From Panax quinquefolius (lineage: Eukaryota; Streptophyta; Magnoliopsida; Apiales; Araliaceae), in the NCBI GenBank assembly GCA_020205615.1, contig CM035152.1, forward strand, positions 118,890,043 to 118,954,042: 64,000 nucleotides of DNA. Direction: 5' to 3'. Below are positions 20,683-30,575 of this stretch, one piece after another. Below the pieces are notes generated by a model. The model worked only from the letters and a program-made list of their open reading frames with translations. It made no database searches and had not been told where the DNA came from. The translations under genes were made by a program, and so were the position numbers. The number at the start of each line of letters is the position of its first letter. Within the stretch, counting starts at the first letter, position 1.

Positions 20683-23600
20683 CTAAGTAAATAAATTAGT
20701 ATATTTTTTCATCATATTCTCTTCGAGTTCCCACGTAGCTTCTTCAGCGTTGTGATTCCTCCAAATTACCTTAACAGAAGGTATTACTTTGTTTCTCAGG
20801 ACTTGTTCTTTTCGGTCAACAATTTGAACAGGAATTTCTTCATAAGATAAGTCTTTGTCGAAATGTAGGGGTTCATATTCAATCACGTGTTTGTAATCGG
20901 GTTTGTAGGGTCATAAGACTGAGACATGGAAAACATTGTGGACCTTCTCTAGAGCTGGAGGTAAGGTTACCTCATAAGCAACTTCTCCGACCCTTCGTAG
21001 AACTTCAAAGGGTCCAATGAATCTCGGGCTTAATTTCCATTTCTTTCCGAATCTGATCTTTCCCTTCTAGGGAGAGACCTTTAAAAACACATAACTACCC
21101 GACTCAAACTCAACATTTTTACGGTGTGGGTCAGCGTATTTCTTTTGTCTATCTTGAGTTGCTGTCAATCTTGTTCGGATCACTTTGACTATTTCTGCTG
21201 TTTGTTGTACCAATTCCGGGCCTAGTAATTGTCTTTGGCCAACTTCATCCCAGTATAACGGAGTTCTGCACTTTCTGCCGTATAACGCTTCATAAAGCGG
21301 CATGCTAATACTAGCGTGGTAACTATTGTTGTAGCCGAACTCTACGAGCGGTAGATGGTCATACCAATTTTCTTTAAAGTCCATTATGCAAGCTCTTAAC
21401 ATATCTTCCAATGTCTGAATTGTTCTTTCACTTTGTCCATCTGTCTAAGGGTGATATGTCATGCTCATTCGCAACTGTGTACCCATGCATTCTTGTTGAC
21501 GCTTCCAGAAGTTCGACGTAAAGCGTAGATCTCTATCAGAAACAATTGACACCGGAACTTCCTGCCTTGAAACAATCTCTTTCACATATAACCTTGTGAA
21601 CTGATCTAAGTTGAATCTGATTTTGATTGGAAGGAAGTGTGCGGATTTCGTCAATCGGTCAACAATAACCCATACTGCGTCGTAGCCTTTCTGAGTTGTC
21701 GGTAGGCCAACCACGAAATCCATCGTAATATGTTCCCATTTCCATTTTGGAATCTCTAAAGGTTGTAGTAACCCACTCGACCCTCGATGTTACGCTTTTA
21801 ACTTTTCGACATGTCGGGGCACTTGGCAACACATTCTCGCAACCTCTCGTTTCAAATTTGGCCACCAGAAATGTTGTCGAAGATCTTGGTACATCTTGGT
21901 ACTACCCGGGTGAATCGAATATCGTGAGTTATGAGCCTCGCTGGAAATTTCTTCCTTAGTCTCTGGTACTGGCGGTACCCAAATTCTACTCTCAAACCTC
22001 AGTATTCCTTCCTTATCCATCTTGAATCTTGATTCGGTTCCTTCGAATATCTTCTTTTTCACTGTTTTACATTCATCATCCACGAAGTTGATCCTCCTTA
22101 ACCTTGTCTAGTAGAGTTGTGCAGCATTATATAAAATAGCTTCTCATCGATCTCCATAGGACACTTAACTTCCAATTCTAGCTTTTCCATTGCTGAAATT
22201 AACTCCTCCTGTTTGGTCAACATCATCAGTTTCTCCCGGCCCTTTCTACTTAAGGCGTCGGCAACCACATTTTCCTTACCCGGATGGTATAGAATCTCAC
22301 ATTCGTAGTCTTTAATTAACTCCAACCACCTTCTTTGGCGCATATTCAAGTCTTTCTGTGTAAAAATATTTTTTAGACTCTTGTGGTCTGTATATATTTC
22401 ACACTTCTCCCCATAGAGATAGTGCCTCCAAATTTTCAAAGTAAAAACCACAACAGCTAACTCCAAGTCGTGGGTCGAATACCCCTTCTCATAATCCTTC
22501 AATTGTCATGACGCATACGCAATGACTCTACCGTTCTGCATAAGCACATAGACAAGTCCTTTATATGATGGATCACTATAAACCACAAAATTTCATGTGT
22601 CATCCGGAAGAGATAACACGGGTGTTGAACTCAACCTCTTCTTTAATTCTTGAAAGCTTTCCTCACACTTCACCGTCCAAACAAATTTCACCGATTTTCT
22701 AGTCAAATTCGTCAACGGAGTTGCGATCTTGGAGAAATCTTGAATGAATCTTCTGTAATAACCTGCCAATCCAAGAAAACTTCTTACTTCCGACGGCATC
22801 TTCGGCGGATCCCAGTTAATCATAGCTTCGACTTTGGAGGGGTCCACCAAAATTCTGTTCCTATCAATCACATGTCCTAGAAATTGTACTCTTTCAATCC
22901 AAAATTCATATTTCAAAAACTTGGCATACAACTTTTCCCTTCTCAATGTCTCTAATGTCACCCTTAAATGCTCTTCATGTTCTTCTTTGGTTTTCGAATA
23001 TACCAAAATGTCATCTATAAATACCCCACTCTGAATTTGTCCAAAAAGCGGCTTGAACACTCCATTCATTAAGCCCATAAATGCTGCAGGAGCATTTGTT
23101 AGACCAAATAACATTACCAAAAATTCGTAGTGACCATATCGTGTTCTGAACGCTGTCTTCGGTACATCCTCTGGTCTCACCTTCAGTTGATGATAACCAC
23201 TCCTCAAATCTATCTTTGAAAAGTATCTTTCTCCCTTTAACTGATCGAACAGGTCATCGATTTGCGGTAATGGATATCTATTCTTAATTTTGACCTTATT
23301 CAGTTCTCTATATTCGATGCAGAGCCGCATTGTCCCATCCTTCTTCTTTACGAATAAAACCGGTGCTCCCCACGGTGATACGCTTGGTTGGATATACTTC
23401 TTGTCCAGTAATTCTTGTAGTTGGGCCATCAGTTCTTTCATCTCTACCGATGCCATTCGGTACGGTGCCTTCAATATTTGAGCCGTTCCTGGAGCTAAAT
23501 CGATCACGAATTCAATTGCTCTATCTGGAGGAAGCCCTGGAAAATCATCCAGAAATACGTCTGTGAAATCTCTCACTACTAGTATCTCATCTATTTTCGG

Positions 23601-24329
23601 ATTCTCTTTACGACTATCGACTATGTAAGCTAGATATCCTACACAGCCTTGCCTTAACAACCTCCTGTCTTGCATCATCGTCAAACAACTCGCTTGTCTA
23701 GGCGACTTGCTTCCATAAAACATAACCTTTGACGGAGTCATAAGGTTAATACGCTTCTTCTGGCAGTTAATTACCACCCCATAATTGGATAACCAATCTA
23801 TACCCAAAATAACATCGAATTCTCCAAGTCGAATAGGGATAAGATCTACGTTCATGATATTACCCTTAATATCCATTCTACAGTTTTTATGCACGTACTT
23901 AACATGGATAATTTCTCTATTTGCAATTTCTATGTTCATGGGGTATTCTAAATCGTCCTTAAGCAATTCTAAGCTCTTAGCAAAGTCATCGAATATAAAT
24001 GAACAAGTAGCACCCGAATCAAATAATACATAAACATTAACTTTATTGATCGGAATGATACCTGACACCACATCACGAGACTGCACTGCATCCTGCATTG
24101 TCATGTTGAATGTTCTGGCGGTCGGTCGGTTGGTTGCAGTTGGTCCTGCGATAGTCAGAGTGCTTCCAACACTATTTCCTCTATTCCCTCTTGATCCTGT
24201 TCCTCTAGATCCCTTCTTAGGACTATCCCTTGCAAGATGATCCTTTGAGCCATAAGTGAAGCAGGCACCCTTCTTTGGGTTAGGACAGTTAGGTGTTATG
24301 TGGCCTTTCTGACCACAATTATAGCACAC
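20683..24329 (-). pseudogene. TE4 pol: protease, RT, RNase H, integrase, chromodomain
   Basis: Order on the minus strand: knuckle [14 protein letters not shown]; protease [12 protein letters not shown] near 24010 and [14 protein letters not shown] with [36 protein letters not shown] and [10 protein letters not shown] near 23010; RNase H with YSDPSYK and IYTDHKSLK; integrase zinc finger (AHNSRYSIHPGSTKMYQDL), [31 protein letters not shown] and [11 protein letters not shown]; and a chromodomain-like end (NKVIPSVKVIWRNHNAEEATWELE). The frame from 24329 to 22593 is open for 578 codons. Later stops: TGA 22593-22595, TGA 22506-22508, TAG 21445-21447 (Gln), TAG 21067-21069 (Trp), TGA 20911-20913 (Arg), plus frameshifts near 22125, 22085 and 21835. 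Most stops fit C-to-T or G-to-A change. Confidence 0.9.
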
Positions 24330-25205
24330 TCATTTTCCTTTCATGCAAACTCCTAGATGAGCTTTTCCAGAGGTTGGGCACACTTCGATCTTCTTCTTCT
24401 GCCCTCCTTGTTGACTTCCAGCTGACGAGTTATCAGACCACTTCCTCTTCTGATTATGGCTACCCCCTATGCTACTTCCACTAGATTTGTTATTTCCTTC
24501 ATTCTCAGTTTTCTTCTTCTTCTGATCCTGATGATACTTAGTTACCGCATCGCTTCCACCTTCAGTGAGTATGGCTTTCTCTAACACTCCAGCAAAAGTG
24601 TTCAATTGGAACATTGACACCTTGTTATACAACCAAGGCTTCAGTCCCTGCTCGAATCGTCTTGCCTTCCTCTCATCGGTATGCACTTGGTATGTGGCGA
24701 ACCTAGCCAACTCGTTGAACTTTGCCGCATAATCTGCTATAGACATACTCCCCTGTTTCAATTCTAGAAACTGAACTTCCATTTGATTTTGCAAACTGGT
24801 CAGAAAGTACATCTTGAAGAACATCTCTTTGAATCTCTCCCAGGTTATTACACCTTCACCTCCTCGTACTTTGTTTGCCTGCCACCAATAACTGGCTTCA
24901 GACTTCAGCATGAATGTTGCATACGCGGTTTTCTGGTCTTCCCTTACTCTAGCGACATCGAACACATTCTCCATCTCCATAACCCATGTTTGAGCTTCGA
25001 TTGGGTTTATGGAGCCCTTAAACTCCGGCGGTCCTACCGCCTTGAAATCCTTAAACGATGTGTTTAGTGGAACTTGTGGTTGATTGTTAATTGCTCTGAT
25101 TAATAGGTTCACCAACTGCTGAACAGGGTTAGCATTGGCGTCAGTGTTGTTATTCATTGGTTCTTCTTGAGCTTGCTGACGGTTTTGTCTTCTTCTAGGC
25201 GGCAT
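24330..25205 (-). pseudogene. TE4 gag
   Basis: Starts ATG at 25205 with MPPRRRQNRQQAQEEP, then SFKDFKAVGPPEFKGS, EAQTWVMEMENVFDVARV, a capsid core (ASYWWQANKVRGGEGVITWERFKEMFF; IADYAAKFNELARFA; RRFEQGLKPWLYNKV), and a Lys/Ser-rich linker into CPTSGKAHLGVC. A single TGA (24330-24332) separates it from the knuckle [14 protein letters not shown] in the same frame, so gag and pol were one frame. It is almost intact at 291 codons before that stop. The start is chosen because it matches the MARGRRRQ start of TE3 gag. Confidence 0.9.
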
Positions 25206-25500
25206 ATTTTTGTTAAGAATATACGCTTATTAGGGCTTTAATAAATCCCTTAAACATTTAAGGTTTAACTAAAACATTTAATCATAATTCACTTAACACA
25301 TCAATTCAAATAAACTCTGACATTTTCATTCAATTCAAAAGTTTTAACATCATAGGATAGCATCACTGCTATTTACATCCACTATCCCGAGATAAAGAAT
25401 TTACAGGATTTAAAACATTAAAATATTCCTTTGTTTATAAACACATCGGAATTTACATCTTAAACTACCAGATAGTTTTCACTTAATCAAACTAATTCTA
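25206..25500 (-). other. TE4 spacer between pre-gag ORF and gag
   Basis: AT-rich, 295 bp, no coding signal. The same spacer in TE3 (29415-29681) is 267 bp. I see no obvious ribosome re-entry or splice signal that would decide how gag is translated downstream of the extra ORF. Confidence 0.5.
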
Positions 25501-26223
25501 TCACTGCCTGTTAAGGCATTGAATAGCCTTGCCACGTTCCTCTTCCATGATGTGGGACATCATCCTGCGATCTAGCATATACGATGGTAGACCTTCAAAC
25601 TGGATTGGATACCTCATAACTCGATCCTGGGCCACATCCATTGCATTTTGAAGTGTAGAGTACGTCTCCCCAAGCTTAGCCTTCTTTGCACGACAATCCT
25701 CTTCAGCAAGATCAGCACGCCGTGACTCTCTTACCCAGTCCTCCTCTGCTAATGCCAGTATTTCTGAGCTCTCTTTTAGATCTTTCTTCAACTTCTCTAT
25801 TTCTTCGGTCTTCTCCTCGGTTTGACCCTTCTCATGAACCAAATCCCACTCCACGTTTCCTAAACGTGTGTGAAGAGTCATAATTTCCCCATCCTTCTGC
25901 TCGATGGTAATCTGCTGAATAACAGCCCTTTCCTTCAGCTCCTAAACAGTGTCTTGCAACTCTATGTTATGATCATAAAGTGCATCATACATCTAAGCAT
26001 CAATGGAGTTCGGTGGGAACTCCTCTTCCTCCTCTTCTTCATCAGAATACTCCTCTGGATCGGTCTCAGGCTCATGCTCCCGACCAACAAACAGTGATCA
26101 ATGGAGATGGCTCTCTCTGTACCAACTGTTCGCCCTGACAACATGAATATCTCAGGGCTCCTCCTCTGTAGGTACTCGGTGTTCCTCTTCCCCAACTCGA
26201 CTAGCTCCTCTAACATCCGACAT
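25501..26223 (-). pseudogene. TE4 extra pre-gag ORF: acidic, coiled-coil protein of about 240 residues
   Basis: One continuous minus-strand frame from ATG at 26223 to the stop at 25501 (241 codons). It holds only four internal stops: TGA 26152-26154, TGA 26098-26100, TAG 25993-25995 and TAG 25942-25944. The 127 codons from 25881 are open. The N-terminus has a short DIHVV motif, the middle an acidic run (SDEEEEEEE), and the rest is highly charged heptad-like sequence (EEKTEEIEKLKKDLKESSEI; ESRRADLAEEDCRAKKAKL) ending EEERGKAIQCLNRQ. TE3 has a matching frame at the same place. I do not recognise the family. Extra ORFs before gag are known in Tat/Ogre elements; a link is not shown. The function is unknown; partner binding through the coiled coil would be inference. 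Confidence 0.7.
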
Positions 26224-26429
26224 CCTGACAACAAAATTTTAAGTTTTAGTTACTAATCCATGCTAGCGAACACATAATTTAACACATAAGCACATAAAGT
26301 CTTTTATTATCTTCAATGAATTTAGAAATTCACTTCTTATAACTCGATAAGAGTTTACCACTACTATGTTCTCAATCTCTCTACAAATTTACTACCTAAG
26401 GTTGTTTCCCCACCTAAGGTTCATAACCT

Positions 26430-26447
26430 CTGACTTTGATACCAACT
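26430..26447 (-). other. TE4 primer-binding site
   Basis: On the minus strand TTGGTATCAAAGTCAGAGG directly follows the LTR end. It matches TGGTATCAGAGC (initiator tRNA-Met) with a G-to-A and a C-to-T change; TE3 has the unmutated form. Confidence 0.8.
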
Positions 26448-29269
26448 TATGACACCCCAAATCCGGTACTTCCATTTCCACAGAGTTTGGTGTTCTTCTC
26501 TGACAAACATCATCTATCTATCTACCCATAAATAAATGCAAACCATGCAATAGATAGAAATAATAAATAAATCTCCCCTTATGGGGTTACATCAACTGCA
26601 TAATGAATAAAATCCCAGGTTGCTCTAACCTTAAAACATTTGTGCGGAAACATAAACAAATAATAAGTCTTAAGTAACATCAAGTCTAAATATCATTACA
26701 TAACCACATAAATAATCAGTCTTCATTACTTGTTAATCTTGCCCTTGCCCTTACTAGTGGAAGGTTCGTCTGATCTTTCGTTCTTAACTGTAATGTTATT
26801 ATTACGCAAGAGTGAACACGATTGCCCACAAGTATAACAATATAATAAATGAATAATAACATGCGAATAAATCAAAGACTTCTGAAATAGGAAACTCAGC
26901 TTTTGAATCAAGAATAAATAGCAAGAGACAAAAGAACTTCTGAGGGTCATAAGACCTTGAACTATGTCCTAGGTTGTCAAGTGTTTATACTTGAAACCTT
27001 TAACAGTTATAAGAGTATGGACTCTTCTTCTCGTACTTAGGGGGATCAGCCCTTAGTACCATACTGTGCACAATATCTTAACGCTAACGCATAAGTAATC
27101 CCCTAGAGTCCGCACCAAAGGAAGTTTGGTTTGGATAATTCATCAAGGTTTCTAAAATTTAGAACGCTCATCAACTATGGACTAATCGAATCATTAAGGG
27201 TTCGCTATTCTAACAATGTTTAACAGTAACTGATAATTCAATTTGAATAAAATCTCAAAAGGTATATAATAGAATAAGTATTGTATAACAGCATCATACT
27301 TGAAAGATTAATAAACTTTAATATAACAAAACAGATTTGATCAATAATAATGAGAACTTGCTCAATGTAGAAAGGTGAATTTATCAACTTATATAACGAT
27401 AATAAGTAGGGTTGGGAAACTTGCCTCGTGCGTAGATTACACTTTAATTAAACTCGTTCCTTGATTTAAATCCTACATAGCATTTACGTTCACAATACTA
27501 GTCAATTATAACGTACTAATCATCACAAGTTCATTCTTTTTGTTTAAACTCGAATTATGACTATGCTTAGTCAAATTACCATACTTGTTTTCACGTAATA
27601 TTACACTATACGAATAACAACCTAATTACATAATCAACAATTCAATCAACATGTAAATGTCTTCTTGAGTTGATAAAAACTTATTTTAATATCTCATTAT
27701 ATATCTAACAAATTTTTATATTCATTAGATTAGGTTACTATCACATTTCTATACTTGAACACTTAAAAAAAATGCATTTCTGGACATTCTGCTAAGTGGG
27801 CTTCTACTATTTACGCCACCTGCTATATGCTTATTCTTGGCCACTTGCTGACAATTCTTTTAATTGGCATATTTGATGCCTTGCAATGGTAGCGATGGTA
27901 TAATATTGCACAATAGTCTTAAGGCATGGAGTTGGCGCCGTGGTGCGAGACTCCAGTTTCAGTTCTACAATTCACGAAAATTGCAGAACATGGCCAAAAA
28001 CTCCATTTAACTTATTTTTACACGAATTTAGACATACCCAAACATTGTAATACACAAATAACTAATGCTCAACCCTTTAAGCATGTTTTTAACAAGTTAA
28101 AACACATAATTACAGAATTAAAACATGCAAATTTCAATGTTCTTGATGTTCTTGAAGGTTTTGAACATAAAACATAAAATTTAACACTATGGATTCGTTA
28201 TAACACCAAATCCATCCTTTCAAGTTTTGTTTTCTTCGTTTTAGCATGCATAATCATATACAAGTGTGAAATTTACAAAACAATTTATGTTTGACATATA
28301 AATTTTACGTATAAGGGCCATATGGCCATATAATATACTCTGTAAATTTTGAAGCCATAACATACGTTATAATATTATGAAATTGATGATATGGAACTAT
28401 CTAATACATAGGAAAACACATTAAAACAACATATTAACACATATATACACATAATCTTTACTCTTTCCAATTTACAGAGACTTTACAAAAAACTTGAAAG
28501 CCATATTTATAAAAACTTTAATAACGTAAATAAACTGGGTTGAAGAATTTACCCAAAGCGTAGAGTAGATTAATAAGAGATGAATTCCTTCTCAGATTCT
28601 TCTTGACTCTCACAATTCTCTTAACAATTCTCTGAACTCTCAAACTCTCTCTTTCTCTCTCTGCTTTTTTTGCGAGACTTAGCTTAATAATGAAAAAAAG
28701 AAAAAGGAAGGCGTATAATAATAATAAAGGTGAACTGACGCGTGTTATGGAGGTCAGTTACCTATCATGGGTAACTGCTCCCAACCTCCCTTAGTGCCAT
28801 GTTTGGCTAGCCTTAAAAGGCTTATACCCAATTAATTTAATAAAACATTTATAATATAATTTGGAAAATGTCACACCCCTTTATAAAATAAATCCAATAT
28901 CTTATTTAATTTATTTTAAATAAAATATAATAATTTCTCATTTATTAATAATGTCAAATTATTAAATTAATTAAAAAAAATAACATTAAGCTTATTATAT
29001 ATTTCTTTTAATACAATAAGCTCACATAATCACATACTTCGAATAATAAAAATTCTCAACATTAATTTAATAACTATAACACATATAATTAAATTAATCT
29101 ACCACAGCTTCATCAATTAATTATTTAATCTAATAATTAATTCATCAAAAAATATTTATTCAATCCAATAAATATTAAAATTAAATTACAAAATCTCGGT
29201 TGTCACATCTTTCCCCTCTTAAAAGGATTCTGTCCTCAGAATCACAACTCAACAATTCGTCCCGTTACA
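26448..29269 (-). repeat. TE4 5' LTR (2822 bp)
   Basis: On the plus strand from TATGACACCCC (the terminal G has become A) to CCCGTTACA, bounded by the primer site on the left and TSD GGGCC on the right. Reading minus, the first 500 bp are AT-rich, then a GAGAGAGAAAGAGAGAG leader (about 28620-28660), and near the 3' end a TTACAG/TTAAG acceptor-like site with a short conserved frame ending SDEPSTSKGKGKINK (26726-26950). No other coding content. Confidence 0.87.
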
Positions 29270-29414
29270 GGGCCACTGGAGGGTTATTGGCATTCGGGGT
29301 TCGATTATGAAGTGCCCCACTAACATGTCTACAAACTGCTGCATAGGATTCGGTGGATCCCCATCATTACCGCCTGACCCCTCGGGTGCTTGACGACGTC
29401 TTCCTCTAGCCATC
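29270..29414 (-). pseudogene. TE3 gag N-terminus
   Basis: ATG at 29414: MARGRRRQAPEGSGGNDG, then NPMQQFVDMLVGHF. After a frameshift near 29295 comes PNANNPPVAQ, which continues at 3003 as VAHFKDFKSAGPPEFKG once TE4 and one GGGCC copy are removed. This join is the main proof that 1-3003 and 29270-34046 are one element. Confidence 0.85.
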
Positions 29415-29681
29415 TATCTGTTTAAAATGAACTTAAGGTTATTATCTTATCACTTACTCTATAGAATATATCATTCATAAGAAGAGAACTTAATCATCAC
29501 ATCACATACTTAAATAAAAGCATATTTATTTATAAACATAACACCCAAGGTATTTCATCGTCTCATGGCGTTAAGCCATTTACATCACTTGAAACCAACA
29601 TACTTGGTAAAAACCAAAACCAAGCTTTTAATTCATAGATAAGCATTCTAAATGCTAATAGTAAAAGTTCATCGTAATAAA

Positions 29682-30387
29682 CTAAAAGCTCCGCTTAATG
29701 GCGTCTTCATGCTCCTCATCCGTTATCTCCAGTACCAGCCCTTGGCTTATAACACGTTTAGACTGGTGCTCCTCACTTGGTAAGTGATGCACCCTATGCA
29801 GGAACCTTCCATGTGCTGACTTAAACGCGTACTTTATCTTGTCTATCTTAACCTTCTTATCTCTCACCTCTCCTTCTAACTCGCCAGTTAGCTTCTCGGC
29901 CCGAAAATGGTCTCTCCTCTCTTCTCCCCATAATGTGGTGATGATCTGCTTGTCGGTTTGAAGACTCTGTATCCTCGACTCTAACCCATTAATGGTATGT
30001 CCCAAGTGGGTCCTAATAACTTCTTTCTCATCCTTTAGCCTATCCGCTTTTACAGTGCGATGCCCGCAACTTGTCGCCCGGATCCCCTCGTCCTAATTAT
30101 CGGTGGTGCACCAATGCCTCAGCAATGCCGCAGACTTCTTTTGCTCCCCTAATACACCTCCTTCAACTCATGGACCTTATCGTCCAACTCCGTAATCCTA
30201 TCCATCAACTCATCCAATAAAGTATCCTTAGGTGCTTCTTTCGAGTCCTCCTTGGGCTCCTCTTCCTCTTTAGGATACTCCTGCAGGTGCAGTCACTCTT
30301 CGCCTCATTTATAGGCTCAAGTACAAATTTTGTAACCAACTGCTCACTCACAACGTGGATATCTCTAACCTCCTCTTCTCCTGACAT
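29682..30387 (-). pseudogene. TE3 extra pre-gag ORF: acidic, coiled-coil protein
   Basis: ATG at 30387 (MSGEEEVRDIHVV) to the stop at 29682: 706 nt, close to the 723 nt of the TE4 ORF, with a net one-base frameshift (near 30295) and a TAG at 30149-30151. The middle is acidic (EEPKEDSKEAPKD, LLDELMDRITELDDKVHELK). The last 107 codons are open and charged (GLESRIQSLQTDKQIITTLW; KLTGELEGEVRDKKVKIDKI) and end DEEHEDAIKRSF. The RDIHVV motif near the N-terminus, the acidic middle, the coiled coil and the DEE/EEE..AI C-terminus all match TE4, while the sequence between has diverged strongly. Function unknown. Confidence 0.65.
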
Positions 30388-30556
30388 CCTTCAAACAAGA
30401 AAAATAACTCGGTTAGTATTTTAAAATAGATGTTTTTATTTTAGAAAAATAGATTTGACACAACCCCTAGAACTTTACATGAGTTCATCTCCTTATTTCC
30501 TCCACTAACTTCCCTAAGGTTATAGTCTAAGGTTTCTCCCCCCAAAGTTTATAACC

Positions 30557-30574
30557 TATGGCTCTGATACCAAC
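30557..30574 (-). other. TE3 primer-binding site
   Basis: On the minus strand TTGGTATCAGAGCCATAGG follows the LTR end, a full match to the initiator tRNA-Met primer site TGGTATCAGAGC. Confidence 0.85.
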
Positions 30575-30575
30575 C

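Larger units (their letters stand above)
3004..29269 (-). mobile_element. TE4: Tekay/Del-like Ty3 chromovirus with long LTRs, nested in TE3 gag and itself invaded
   Basis: Complete in outline: 5' LTR 26448-29269, primer site about 26430-26447, extra pre-gag ORF 26223-25501, gag 25205-24330, pol 24329-20683, polypurine tract 20633-20647, and a 3' LTR in pieces (3004-4976, 19829-19963, 20222-20632). Outer ends are TG/CA with a perfect GGGCC duplication. The 3' LTR holds TE5 (with TE6 inside) and TE7. The 3' LTR pieces sum to about 285 bp less than the 5' LTR; the missing part lies at the TE5 left junction near 4976. All coding regions carry stops, so this copy is dead. Confidence 0.88.

Noticed and set aside
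22650..25067. Many plus-strand ORFs opposite TE4 gag-pol
   Set aside because: They mirror the minus-strand coding frame and have no family resemblance of their own.
20572..29269. Reading the LTRs at 3004-20632 and 26448-29269 as parts of a tandem LTR-body-LTR-body-LTR array with TE3
   Set aside because: The GGGCC duplication at 2999 and 29270 and the gag frame running from 29275 to 2998 show that TE4 is one insertion in a distinct host element, whose own LTR (30576-34046) is different.
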